Shown here: piece by piece, positions 1-9,938 of the stretch | Layout of the letters: each line of letters opens with the position of its first letter | Numbering within the stretch: the first letter of the stretch is position 1 | Source: Eimeria necatrix | Lineage: Eukaryota; Apicomplexa; Conoidasida; Eucoccidiorida; Eimeriidae | NCBI RefSeq assembly: GCF_000499385.1 | Contig: NW_013655200.1 | Location: forward strand, 7,533 to 71,532 | Reading direction: 5' to 3' | DNA: 64,000 nucleotides | The notes under the pieces: model-generated | Told to the model about the DNA's origin: nothing | The model's input: the letters and a program-made list of their open reading frames with translations, nothing else | Databases searched by the model: none | Program-made: the position numbers and the translations under genes

Positions 1-1239
1 CCCCACGAGGGGGGGCCCCCCCCGGCCCGCCTGTACGACGCGTGGGGCCTCCCGCTGCTGCACCACTTCGAAGAGGCCCTCCCCCCGGAGCTGCGGGAAG
101 GCAAGAGGGCCCTGGCGGCGCGGGCCGCGGCGCTGCGGCGCGAGGGGGCCCACGCCTACGGCTTGTCGGAACACCTGGAGTGGGTGGTGGCGGGGGCCCT
201 TTCTGGGGGCAAGGCGGAGGCCCTGGCGGGCCTGGAGGTGGCCCTGAAGGAGGTGCAGCCCCTCAAGCTCACGGGGGCCCCCCAGGAGGCCCCCCGGAGG
301 CTGAGAGTCAACAAAGTGCTGCGCATGCGCTACCCCAAGGTGGAGGTGGAGGCCCAGGACTTGGCCAGCGGGAAGCTCTACTCCATGGCCATTCGGGTCT
401 TCTCGCAGCGCGGGCTGGCGGCCTTCAAGAGCGAGCAGCAGTTCCTGCTGGAGGCGCAGCAGGCCGCGGCGCTGGAGGAGTCCGTGGCCCGCCAGGCCTG
501 CGGGACCACTCCTGCTGCGCTGGCTGGCAGCCACAAGGGGCTGGCAGTGCCGCTGTTTGCTGCTGCTGCTGCTGCTGCTGCTGACAGCGTCTTCCTGGAC
601 GGCTTCTACGTGTTCGGGCGCGTGCTGCTGTCGGAGCGGCTGGCCGACGAAGTCAGCCTGGGGGCGCTGGTGCAGCAGCCGCTGCCGCTGGCCGCGAAGG
701 AGTACGTGGCGCAGCGGCTGCTGCTGCTGCTGCTGAAGCTGCAGCAAGCCGGCCTCAGCCACAACGGGCTGACCTGGGAGAGCCTGCGGCTCCGCCCCGA
801 CGGCTCCTTCCTCCTCGGGGACTTGGCCTTCTGCACGCGCCTGGCCAGCCCGCTGGGCCCCTTCGCCAAGCTCCCGGGCCGCCGCGCGGAGCCCCAGCTG
901 CTGCTCAGGAACTACCGCTACGGCGAAGAGGCCGTGCCGCAGGCCAACAGCGACTTCTGGTCTCTGGGCGTGCTGCTGTACGAGCTCTTCACCGAGGGCG
1001 GCACGCCCTACATGCCCGTGGGGCCCGGCGACGAGATGGAAGAGGCCCGCCACTTCGCAGACACTCTTTTGCGAAACAAAGTCCGGCCCCTCGTCCTCGT
1101 TCCCAAGCTCAAGGAGGCGGACGTCCCCGTCCGCTGGCGCCAGCTCATCCTCCGCTGTTTGGAGCCCATGGGAACCAACAGAATCTCTGCCGTCGCGCTC
1201 CTCACCGAGTTCTCCGATATCGTCAAACGCCGGCCCTGA
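1..1239 (+). CDS. Rhoptry-kinase-family pseudokinase, 3' part, 5' cut by window edge
   Basis: The frame is open from base 1 to the TGA at 1237-1239, so the gene begins upstream. The protein is clearly paralogous to the three genes at 22-31 kb: it shares the block YDAWGLPLLHHFEEALP (bases 31-81), a hydrophobic helix before SHNGLTWESL, and the kinase subdomain IX block SDFWSLGVLLYELFT (about base 949). The catalytic-loop HRD is HNG and its Lys/Asn are also replaced. The DFG position reads GDLA and keeps the Asp, unlike the other copies. No VAIK lysine is visible (the beta-3 region reads YSMAIRVF). ROPKs are secreted from rhoptries into the host cell, and pseudokinase members act without phosphotransfer. 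An eight-residue Ala run (about 557-583) comes from GCT repeats. Third codon positions are nearly all G or C, very unlike the 22-31 kb copies. The fold is fairly certain; secretion is inferred from paralogues because the N terminus is missing. Confidence 0.75.
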   Translation, partial: PHEGGPPPARLYDAWGLPLLHHFEEALPPELREGKRALAARAAALRREGAHAYGLSEHLEWVVAGALSGGKAEALAGLEVALKEVQPLKLTGAPQEAPRRLRVNKVLRMRYPKVEVEAQDLASGKLYSMAIRVFSQRGLAAFKSEQQFLLEAQQAAALEESVARQACGTTPAALAGSHKGLAVPLFAAAAAAAADSVFLDGFYVFGRVLLSERLADEVSLGALVQQPLPLAAKEYVAQRLLLLLLKLQQAGLSHNGLTWESLRLRPDGSFLLGDLAFCTRLASPLGPFAKLPGRRAEPQLLLRNYRYGEEAVPQANSDFWSLGVLLYELFTEGGTPYMPVGPGDEMEEARHFADTLLRNKVRPLVLVPKLKEADVPVRWRQLILRCLEPMGTNRISAVALLTEFSDIVKRRP

Positions 1240-1248
1240 CGCGCCCAC

Positions 1249-1250
<2 letters not shown>

Positions 1251-1289
<39 letters not shown>

Positions 1290-1345
1290 GCAGCGGCAGC
1301 AGCGGCGGCGGCGGCGGCGGCGGCTGCAGCGGCGGCGGCGGCTGC
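1251..1345. repeat. CAG then CGG trinucleotide repeat
   Basis: Just after the stop codon of the first gene the sequence is an interrupted CAG run that passes into CGG/CGGCAG units. It is non-coding here, probably in the 3' untranslated region, and shows that the trinucleotide repeats of this genome are not confined to coding sequence. Confidence 0.85.
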
Positions 1346-1626
1346 GGTCTGGACGCCGGCCCTTTAGAACGACTTAGATGGATATTATTGGAGGTTAAAA
1401 TGGCCTCCAGCTTTTGTACTTTTGAAGTGAGCACGTTAATTGGGAGCAACAATGCAACTTGCGTTCGGCACTGCCGGAGCCCGAACTTGAATTTCCGCCA
1501 AGTCGCTTCGGGTGTCTGTACACCCGGCCCCCCAAACGCACTGGCGTCGTTTTGTGTTCCGCCAGTAAGCTGCGCAGCTGCACTTTTTCGAAACCGCAGA
1601 CGGGAAAGCTGCAGCCAATTCATGAT

Positions 1627-2028
1627 TTAGGCGACGGATTCCACTATTTTGCATGTGTTGCTGTCGGCCCAAGCTCGCCCTCGACAGGCGGGCGACAAGG
1701 GCCGACGATCTTGTAGAGTATCTGGCTTTGGATTTGCCGCTGCATTCATGATTCGGCTGATTCTGGCTAAGTCATCACGAGCTCGCAGTCTTATTTGGCT
1801 TCTTGCAATCGCCTCGGAAACAGGCGCTTGCCCTCCTGACCATGTAGACTTGTTACTGAAATAGTCGAACTTCCTTTGCATTCCGGCGGCAGTTGAGAAT
1901 TTCGTAATCTTTAACGAAGTGGTTTCTCTCTCGTCTTCGTGGAAAACTGTCCTCTCAGTGCAGCGAGCTGCAGTCTTCAGCTTGCGTGCGAGCCTGTCTT
2001 TTAGAAACTCAAAAAACGCCTTCTCCAT
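1627..2028 (-). CDS. Hypothetical protein, 133 aa, weak
   Basis: A minus-strand frame runs from an ATG at 2028 to a TAA at 1627-1629 without internal stops. It has balanced composition with many charged residues (for example MEKAFFEFLKDRLARKL at the start) and no homopolymer tract. The frame stays open upstream of the ATG to about 2064, so the start is uncertain, and an upstream exon is possible. I do not recognise the protein; there is no signal peptide or membrane segment. It lies between the 3' end of the ROPK-like gene and the 3' end of the cyclophilin gene. It could be chance. Confidence 0.3.
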   Translation of the reverse strand: MEKAFFEFLKDRLARKLKTAARCTERTVFHEDERETTSLKITKFSTAAGMQRKFDYFSNKSTWSGGQAPVSEAIARSQIRLRARDDLARISRIMNAAANPKPDTLQDRRPLSPACRGRAWADSNTCKIVESVA

Positions 2029-2997
2029 TCCGAAAAATTCGCCGGAGACGAAGTGCAAGCCCACAGAAGGCCTTCAGCGCCTTCCCTCTACCACACCATT
2101 TGCATGCGCATGCAAAGTCCGCAGCAAGAAAGCCGCATGCAAATAACTACTGAGCCAAAGCGAACACTGCGCAGTGTTCTTTAAGCCCCTTAAAATTGCC
2201 TTTTGTTTCTGTTGAGAAACTGCAGAAAAACCTGAATATCTTCTTCAGGAGAAAATCTCAAAATCCTCAAGACGCGCTGAACAGCTAATAAAAAGATAAT
2301 AAAGTGTAGTCAAATATAATCAAAAGATGAAACTGCAGAGCCACACAAACTCAACTAAAAACGTCTCAGTTCCTAAATCCCGAAGTTTCTTCCTGCTGCA
2401 TCTTTTCGCAAAAAAATCAACAACAGATAATTCACCTTTTTGAACGCGAGGCGTCTCGGCTGTCGCCTCATCTCCCCTCAGTTCGCGTCCATTCCGAAAT
2501 ATATTTTCAGTTCATTTTAATATTTTTCAACATTTATTGTCAGTTAACTTTAAGAGAGTGGCGGTAGAGGGCTACTGTTGCATCTACTGACTTCTCCATT
2601 TCCGAGGAAGCTCAAGGCTAAATAAATGATTCCTCTTTTCGTAAAGACCTAAAGCTAGAAACTACTTCAAATAATAAGCGAAGCAGTCTGCAGGAAACTT
2701 GGCTGCTGCGGCGCACTGCATGCACTGGCTTGGCATTCAAGTCTGAGTTGTTGCAACTGCGCGTTTCGCAGCCCCAAGAAGCTTCTGCATGCATCAAAGG
2801 CAGTTTCTTTTCGCTAAAAAGACGAAAAGAAACTTTTTAAATGCATGCAAGGACTTTCTGAGGGTTTGTTGCAGCGAAAGGCGCGGCCCGAGCCGCCCGC
2901 TGCAGCCGCGCACTGGCCGCGGCCAACTGAGCTCCCGGGCAAAGCAGGAAGCAGCAAACTAAGCAGCAGCAGGAAACTTTAGAGTTTTCGAATGCAC
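2029..2997. other. Intergenic, no gene seen
   Basis: AT-rich sequence in its first two thirds, several ATGCATGC-like words near 2715-2850, and a GC-rich patch at 2880-2940. No supported coding frame. It is the 3' flank of the cyclophilin gene. Confidence 0.6.
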
Positions 2998-4387
2998 TTA
3001 ACTAGCGTTGGGCCGGTGGCCAACTCCCGAAGACTTGACTGTGACGCTGGCCGACGGGCGGCCCGAAGAACTCCCCGTGGCCTCTATGCGCTTCAACACT
3101 TCCATCGAGTCTTCCGTGATGGTCCCAAACACCACGTGGCGGTTGTCGAGCCACGGCGTGGCGACGGTGGTCACGAAGAACTGCGAGCTGTTCGTGTTGG
3201 GTCCTGCAGCACAAACTCGCAGAGTCGAAGCCCCGGTCTGTCTTGAAACTTTTCCGCAAGATTCAACTTTTCACTTCAACTCAAAAACTGCATCCAAATT
3301 TGCAAAAGCAACGCAGTGGCCTCTGCAATAAACTTCGTCCCGCGAAGACTAGTGCGGGTTGTCTTGGATCTTTTGTCCAACTCCTTCCGGAAGAATCTGC
3401 TAGTTTCTAAACAACTACTAAGTCCACTCTGAGCCTCCGCCTCCCCACAGGCTTCACCGCTGAGCTAACAGCAAAAAACTGCAGCAGCAAAGACTGTTTA
3501 GTGCAGCAAGTACCGGCATTTGCCATAGACAGGATTCCCGGGCCAACGTGCTTCAGCTCGAAGTTCTCGTCTTCGAAGGAATCCACGGGCTGAGTGTCCG
3601 CGTCGGGCCTGCTGTTCCTCTGGACATCTCCTCCCTGTAAATGTGAATTGAAACAAACAAAAAGAATAAATGAAAGGCTATTTTTGCTTTGTTCGCGACA
3701 AAACTGAAGTAGCAAACGCAGTGAAGCCGCGCACCTGAACCATGAAGTCCGGAATGATGCGGTGGAAGAAAGTGCCCACATATCTCGGAAGGAGCCCTGC
3801 AACCAGAATACACAAAACTCAGAAATATAACAATTTGAAAATCTCGTGAAGGCGCGTTTTTTCAAGAACTCCTACACAACACAGAGCTCTGCTGCTCTTG
3901 CAGGCCTGAGCCTTCCTCTCTGCATCAGGAACTTCTGCATGTCCAACCCGGTATATTGACGAAAGTATATACATAAAAAAGCCCTAGGGACTTGACTAGC
4001 TAATACAGAGTTTGTGTCATGTGCATGCAGAAACTGTTCACTAGTGGGCGAACACTAAAACACATTTCGCACGCACGGCGCGAGGCCGGCAAAATAAACA
4101 AACAAACGAGATATCGGTAATCGCTCGCTGCCGTACCGACGAAGTTCTGCACAGTCTTTGGAACGACGTCTGGTCTCAGGTTGAAATTCAAGAAGCCGAT
4201 GGGCTCTCCGTTGATGGCAATCTCAAGGAAAGCTTCCTGCAGCCACAGCCACACCGCCCAGCTGCCTCCATCACTCGCGAAACACGAACAAACAGATATT
4301 GACAAAGCCGAAAAAACGCACCTTTACAGGATCCGCTGAGGCGTTTAGCGAGGCCGTGAGGGCCAACAGCGCTACAAGCGCGACGGG
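2998..4387 (-). CDS. Secreted cyclophilin-type peptidyl-prolyl isomerase, five exons found
   Basis: Exons in gene order: 4387-4322, 4236-4137, 3796-3735, 3634-3514, 3203-2998 (stop TAA). All junctions have GT/AG, phases agree and the total is 185 codons including the stop. The first exon encodes a hydrophobic signal-like stretch ([19 protein letters not shown]), so the protein should enter the secretory pathway. Later exons hold the cyclophilin core: [39 protein letters not shown] (catalytic Arg in FHRI), [20 protein letters not shown], and [11 protein letters not shown] with the Trp and His of the cyclosporin-binding pocket. Family role: cis-trans isomerisation of prolyl bonds and chaperoning. 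The loop before FFHRI is divergent and short compared with cyclophilin A. A 5' exon carrying the ATG must lie beyond the acceptor at 4388; I could not place it. Confidence 0.88.
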
Positions 4388-5680
4388 CTGCACGGCGAGA
4401 CACAAACGCAAGACGGAAGAGGCTGATCAGCGTTCGCCCCAAAAGTTATGTTCATGTGCTCACAAAACAAAAAGCACGGTGTGCCAGTGTGCCAGAAATA
4501 TTGAGAACTGCATCTTTGAAAGCCGCACTGCACTACAAACAAGTCTGCGCAGCGACAGCGCTGCCTTCACAGACTGCACACATTCCGGCCACAAAGAGAT
4601 CTTGCCACAGCCTCATGAGGGGCAGACAGAACAGAAAAACAAGAAGAACGAAAGCAAACCAACAGAGGCTAACTGTAAAGCAGAAAAAAACTGCAGTTGG
4701 GAAAGGCATAACGTGCAGGGGGGAGTGGCAGCCACAAATGTGAGGGCTCATGTTCCAGCGCTCACGGCAGTTCTCTTCATTTTTCAAAAAAAATTCCTCG
4801 AAAAACGATTAAAAAAAAACAAGTAGAAATAAAGTTTACAGAAGTGAGACACATCGCTGCTTGCTTGTTTGTTCCCAACACATCAGAGCAGCAGCGGAGT
4901 CGGCGTACGGCAGACGACCGACGGGCTGGGCGTGCGCTGGGGTGTGCAGCAGCTGACAGCGGCTAAGCAGCAAAATACCGGCAAAACCTGAAAAGTAATC
5001 TAATTAAACGAAAGTTAATATTCCCTAGAACGCTAGCATGTACGCGCAACGTGTCAGATACTATGCAGTTGCGTGCTTTAGAGTTCTCCCAATTCCGCAA
5101 AAAATAACGGGCGGTGGCATCGTGGGGTGGCGTCGAAGCTGATCGCAGGACTTGAGCCTGATCACTATTTGTGTCTGCAGGGCAATTTAGAGAGTCAAAT
5201 TATATTCAACTGATGCGAGTCAGTCGGCCATTAATGGTGATTATAACGGGAATACGACGCAGTGGTTCCTGATGGCTCCGGCGCGACCGGCAGACAGCCC
5301 CAGCCCGTTCAGTTTGAGTCGTTTTTACAGTTTTACGTTTTGAATTACGATCCTTCAGTCTTTGGTTAGTGCTTCTTCACGTTTTTCGTCCATGGTTTTT
5401 AGGCCATTAGTCACAGGTTTCGGAGCTTATTCCCACGCGGTCGCTAGCATTAAGATAGGGCAATGGAGCCGCAGCAAGCTGTCAGCCCGTACTGGTGTAG
5501 CCTAGCAACCGCATTCACTTAAATGCACTCTACACGACAAAGGGAAGCTTATGCAGCCTCGTCAGCTGGCTGAGCCGCAGGTAAGGCAGTGGCTGCGGGA
5601 GCAGTTGCGGCGTCAGCCGCAGCACGAACGACTGCAGCAAAGGCAGCAGTACAAGAAACAGCAGCAGCAACAGCAGCAGC
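4388..5680. other. Region with the unplaced 5' end of the cyclophilin gene
   Basis: This stretch lies between two divergent genes: the cyclophilin on the minus strand and the Gln-rich gene on the plus strand. It should hold the cyclophilin start exon and the promoters of both. No exon with an ATG ending in phase 0 could be chosen with confidence. Confidence 0.5.
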
Positions 5681-8600
5681 ATGCTCTTCCGCACTGGTTT
5701 TCGCCACGGAGCAGCGGTTCAAGCTGCTGGGCTACTGCTCGCTCTACTGGTGCTACTGCCGCTGCTGCCTGTTGCAGTGCTGCTGCTGACGAGGGAGCAG
5801 CGGCAGCTGAACGAGCAGCAGAACCAGCAGCAGCACCAGCAGATAGACCTGGCAGCTGCGGGTATCCGGCCGCTGGATGTTCCTATGTCTATACACCCAA
5901 CCCAGAGGCAGCAGCAGCAGCAGCAAACTGGCGCGCCCGACACAGAGGCTTTGCCTGCCTTCTTGCTGGGGGCTCAGCTGCAAGAGGAACACAGGGAACT
6001 GCATCAGCCAGCAACTCATCAGCAGCAGCACTACGGCCACCCACTGTGGCAGCTGCTGACAGGAGAGCCGTCTGCAGATGCAGAAAAGCCGCAGCAGCAA
6101 CAGCAGCACCTGCAGCAGCAGCAACAGCGCGACCAACAGCACAGGAATTGGCTGAACCAAAGCCGCGTAGCTGAGCAGCATTTGAATTCAACAGCAGCCT
6201 GTGCTGCATCATCTGTTGCTGCTTCTCCTGCCGTTCCAACTGCGCCTGCTGCTGCGGCATTGCCGCCAGTCCTGACACCGGAGTACCACACAGGAGTCAT
6301 GCCCCTGGCACTAGCTGCCAGTCCCCCTGCTGCTGCTGCTGCTGCTGCTGCTGCGCCAGTCGTCCCAGCAGAGCCCGCACCAGCTGCCTCCCCCTCTGCT
6401 GATGCCAAAACTCTCGCGGCAGCCCCTCATACATTCGTGCATCAGCAGTTGCAGCAGCAGCAGTTGCAGCAGCAGCAGTTGCAGCAGCAGCAGTTGCAGC
6501 AGCAGCAGTTGCAGCAGCAGCAGCTGCTGCTGCAGCAACAGCAGCAGTTGCTGCAGCGGCAGCAATGGACGAGGCCCAGAAATTCGCCTCTTCCCCAGGC
6601 GACTCAACAGGCTCCTGCACATCAGATGTACCTCCATGCCGCTGCTGCTTCCCCTCTTGTTCTCTCTCCATTTACGGGACCCGCAACAGCTCCAGCACAG
6701 CCGCAGCAGCAGCAGCAACTTTACCAGCAGCACCAGCAGCCGCTGCCGTTTCTACTGCTGCCTTCTCGCACATCGGCGGGAACGGCTGCGGCCCCCGCTG
6801 CTACTCCCCATCTTCTCTTAGAGGCACAGCAGCAGGGCAACAGCAACCACATTCCTATCGGGCTGCATCAGCAGCAAGAGCTGCAGCAGCATATTAAGCA
6901 ACAGGTACAACAGCTGCAACTGGAGCAGCATCTTGGCGAGAACACGGAAATTGCAACTGCTGAAGCAGCTGCACCCCAAGAATCTAATTCTTCCGAATTG
7001 GCAGCGGGAGCTACGCCGAACGCCCAGGCAATGGCGAAGGAAGTAGCAACAGCAACAACAGCAGCGACGGCAGCCACACCAGCAGCAGGGCAGCCGCAGC
7101 TGCTTGGCTTTGCAGACAGAGAAAGTCTAGAGGGAACAAGAGTGACTGCACAAGACACACAAGAACATGCAAACCAACACAGAAACAAGAGCTTTCCTGA
7201 AGACACCAGTAAGCATGGGAATGCAGAAGCTGCACCCTTAGCAGCAGAGGCGGAACCACCAGCAGCAGCCATCCGCGCAATAACCGGAGCAGCATCAACA
7301 GCAAGAGATGAAGGAAGTTCTGAGTCGGAAATTTCCCATGTGGAGGAAACTATGGATACGAGCGAAGGTGAAGGCGCAGAACAGGCAGAAGCACTCGAAG
7401 CTGCAGCTGCAGCAGGCCCTGGCCCTGCTGCTGCTGCACCTGCTGCTGCTCCACCTGCTGCTGCTGTTGCTGCTGAACGCTCTCACGATGAAGTAGAGGA
7501 GAGGGATGAGGAGGAGGAGGCTGAGGGGCCTAATGATCTGCACGCCGACAGCAGCACAGAAGAGCGGAACACTACAAAAGAGGTGGAGGAGATGAATGAG
7601 ACGGAAGAAACAGATGACCAAGAAGACATGCCTGAAACTGAAACTACAACTTCAGACAAAGACAGCACTTACGCCGAAGAAACTGAAAGCACTGAAGCCA
7701 CAAGTGCCTTCGAAGACAGTCTAGAGAGTGGGCAGATAACAGAAAACAACGACGTCGGCGTAGACGGGCAGGAGGCGCATGCAGAGAGTGAACTTGAAGA
7801 AGCAGGTGAAGTGCGGGAGGCAGCAGAAGCAGAAGATGAATCAATGGAGACAGATCCTGCAAGGGTGGTGGAGGAAACCGGCGAAGGTGCGGAACACGAC
7901 ACACAGGCAACTCACTTACAAGATGACACAGATGAGGACACAGACATACACTTTGAAGACGAGGATGACCAACAGTTAGAACACAGCAGCAACAATAACA
8001 GCAACACCAGCAGCAGCAGCAGCAGCAATAGCAAAAATAGCAGAACCAGCAACAGCGGCACCATGGAGTACGAAGAAAACCCGCAGTCGCAGCTAAAGGA
8101 CGATGATGTCCCAAGCGCTATAACTGATCTGCAAGAAGAAGGTTTCCTTCGGCGCATCGACGCAGAAGCAGCTAAACCGCAACAGCACCAGCAGCAGCAG
8201 GAGCCAAGGCAGCAGGAGCCGCAGCTGCTGCAGGAACTTAGAAGGACCCAAGCAGACCCAGGATACGTCCCTGCCTCTTCTGTTGCTTCGGCTGCTACGA
8301 CAGCTTCGGGCTCCTCGGACAATGCTGGCGCCGTACCTTTTACTGCTGCAGCTTCAGCCTCTTCCTTTCCCCCCACTAGCATCATGGACAGCTCCGCTGT
8401 CCTCACAGGTCAAGAGCCTGGGACGCAGTTGCTGCTGCACCCAGCTGGCGATCCCTCTTTGCTGCTACTGCAGCAGCCGTTACAGCAACATCTGCATCAG
8501 CCTCTGCAGCAACAGGTGCTACAACCGCTGCAGCAGCCCATGCAACATGTACTGCAGCAGTCACTGCATTCCCAGTCACTGCACCCGCAACCACTCCACC

Positions 8601-8998
8601 AACCCCTACAACAGCCACTGCAACAATCCCTACAGCAGCCACTGGGAGACGCCAGCTCGATACTGTCGCCACAGGAGCTTATCAAACAGCAGCAACTGCA
8701 ATTGCAGCAGCAGCAGGCAATGGTGCAGCAGCTGCAGCAGCAGGTGGCGATGCAGCAAGACCTGCTACTGCGGGCTCAAGAGCAACAATTGCAACAGACT
8801 CAGCAACAACAGCAGCTACATCAACAGCAGCTCCTCCACCAAATGCAGCTAGCCCATGTGAGCGAAAAGCAGCAAGTGCAAGGTGCGCTGCTGCAGCACC
8901 ATCTGCAGCAGTTGCAGCAACAGCAGCTGCATCAACAGCAGCTCCAGCAGTTGCAGCAGCAACAAAAGCTACAACAACCGCAAACACAGCTGCTTTAA
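5681..8998 (+). CDS. Very large Gln/Ala-rich protein with N-terminal hydrophobic segment, unknown function
   Basis: One uninterrupted frame of 1105 aa from ATG 5681 to TAA 8996-8998. Residues about 12-35 form a hydrophobic Leu/Ala/Val stretch (AGLLLALLVLLPLLPVAVLL) followed by TREQRQ, so a signal peptide or signal anchor is likely. The rest has three parts: a Gln/Ala-rich part to about residue 440 with CAG and GCT runs and a five-copy QLQQQ repeat; an acidic middle (about 540-800) rich in Glu, Asp, Thr and Ser; and a Gln-rich end with many leucines (about 920-1105) that could form coiled coils. I recognise no domain. An open frame of this length in pure CAG repeat could be partly fortuitous, but the non-repetitive acidic middle argues for real coding. 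Introns cannot be excluded. Confidence 0.6.
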   Translation: MLFRTGFRHGAAVQAAGLLLALLVLLPLLPVAVLLLTREQRQLNEQQNQQQHQQIDLAAAGIRPLDVPMSIHPTQRQQQQQQTGAPDTEALPAFLLGAQLQEEHRELHQPATHQQQHYGHPLWQLLTGEPSADAEKPQQQQQHLQQQQQRDQQHRNWLNQSRVAEQHLNSTAACAASSVAASPAVPTAPAAAALPPVLTPEYHTGVMPLALAASPPAAAAAAAAAPVVPAEPAPAASPSADAKTLAAAPHTFVHQQLQQQQLQQQQLQQQQLQQQQLQQQQLLLQQQQQLLQRQQWTRPRNSPLPQATQQAPAHQMYLHAAAASPLVLSPFTGPATAPAQPQQQQQLYQQHQQPLPFLLLPSRTSAGTAAAPAATPHLLLEAQQQGNSNHIPIGLHQQQELQQHIKQQVQQLQLEQHLGENTEIATAEAAAPQESNSSELAAGATPNAQAMAKEVATATTAATAATPAAGQPQLLGFADRESLEGTRVTAQDTQEHANQHRNKSFPEDTSKHGNAEAAPLAAEAEPPAAAIRAITGAASTARDEGSSESEISHVEETMDTSEGEGAEQAEALEAAAAAGPGPAAAAPAAAPPAAAVAAERSHDEVEERDEEEEAEGPNDLHADSSTEERNTTKEVEEMNETEETDDQEDMPETETTTSDKDSTYAEETESTEATSAFEDSLESGQITENNDVGVDGQEAHAESELEEAGEVREAAEAEDESMETDPARVVEETGEGAEHDTQATHLQDDTDEDTDIHFEDEDDQQLEHSSNNNSNTSSSSSSNSKNSRTSNSGTMEYEENPQSQLKDDDVPSAITDLQEEGFLRRIDAEAAKPQQHQQQQEPRQQEPQLLQELRRTQADPGYVPASSVASAATTASGSSDNAGAVPFTAAASASSFPPTSIMDSSAVLTGQEPGTQLLLHPAGDPSLLLLQQPLQQHLHQPLQQQVLQPLQQPMQHVLQQSLHSQSLHPQPLHQPLQQPLQQSLQQPLGDASSILSPQELIKQQQLQLQQQQAMVQQLQQQVAMQQDLLLRAQEQQLQQTQQQQQLHQQQLLHQMQLAHVSEKQQVQGALLQHHLQQLQQQQLHQQQLQQLQQQQKLQQPQTQLL
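6446..6520 (+). repeat. Five perfect 15-bp units within the Gln-rich gene
   Basis: The unit CAGTTGCAGCAGCAG occurs five times without a mismatch at 6446, 6461, 6476, 6491 and 6506. It is in frame and encodes QLQQQ each time. The perfection at the DNA level suggests recent slippage rather than long selection. Confidence 0.95.
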
Positions 8999-9938
8999 GC
9001 ACAGCAGCAATTATAATTTCTTGTGTTCCTCATGCAGTCGAAACAGCAGCAAAGGTTGTTGCTATTGTAAAAAAGGCAGCAGCAGCGACATTAGCCTTTG
9101 GGGTTGTTGTTGCAGCTCAAGCAGCTACACACAGCAATTAGCGAGCAGTTTCCAGCAGGGTACAATGGGCGAGTGATACACAGCAGCACCTCCAGCCGCA
9201 CCAGAAGCAGCGAAGCTGCAATAGCAGCAATACAACGAGAGAAAGAAACGTCCAAAACATGAATCATGGGACTGGCAAGCAATTTTTTGCCAGGGTAGAT
9301 TGCAACAGATCTGTAGAGAAGTTAACTGCGGTGCCAGGAATGCTAAAGGGTGCCCGCTGTTGCAATAATCATTGCAGCAGCCCCGCAGCAAAGACAACAG
9401 CAGCAGCAACTTATGCCCTACGAATTTAATAGCTAGCCGTGGTTATGTAGTAGATGTACACTGCGTGGACAAGCTCTACGCCTCGGTTGTGTAATCTCAC
9501 TTCTGTACTGCTCCGTTGGGCGTTACTACAGTATTTGACAGTGTTCAACTACGTGCATAGCTAATGGACCGAACGAGTAAGTGGCACAAACGTCCGGTAT
9601 AATTGATAACGCTGAGGGGAGAAGTTGCAACGATCAGGCCCCCAGCTCTAAAGCATCTGTTGCTTTGTCCAGCATATTCTGTTGCTGCCGCTTGCAGCAC
9701 ACACCAGGCTCTGTCTTGTGAAGAACATATTTGGCCGAGTGACAGAGCCTTTTTGGGTACGGCCCCTAACGGTGCAGTTTCGTATTAGAGGGCCCTTGAG
9801 GTGCCCCATATGCGCACAGTTAGCTCTGAAGTCTACAGTAATGAGCAACAGGGCGCTGTTGGGTTTTATAAGAATAGGGAACCCCTGCCAAATCCCACTA
9901 GATCAGGGTCAAACATAATTCATGAGGAGAATGAACCT
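8999..9938. other. Intergenic, no gene seen
   Basis: 3' flank of the Gln-rich gene. Scattered CAG words persist to about 9420 and then stop. No supported coding frame. The minus-strand gene at 9939-11005 ends at its right border. Confidence 0.5.

Noticed and set aside
5551..9002. Many long open frames on both strands and in all frames of the Gln-rich gene (poly-Leu, poly-Cys, poly-Ser, poly-Ala products)
   Set aside because: A CAG repeat is stop-free in every frame of both strands, so these are shadows. Only the frame with a signal-like start and a non-repetitive acidic middle was kept.
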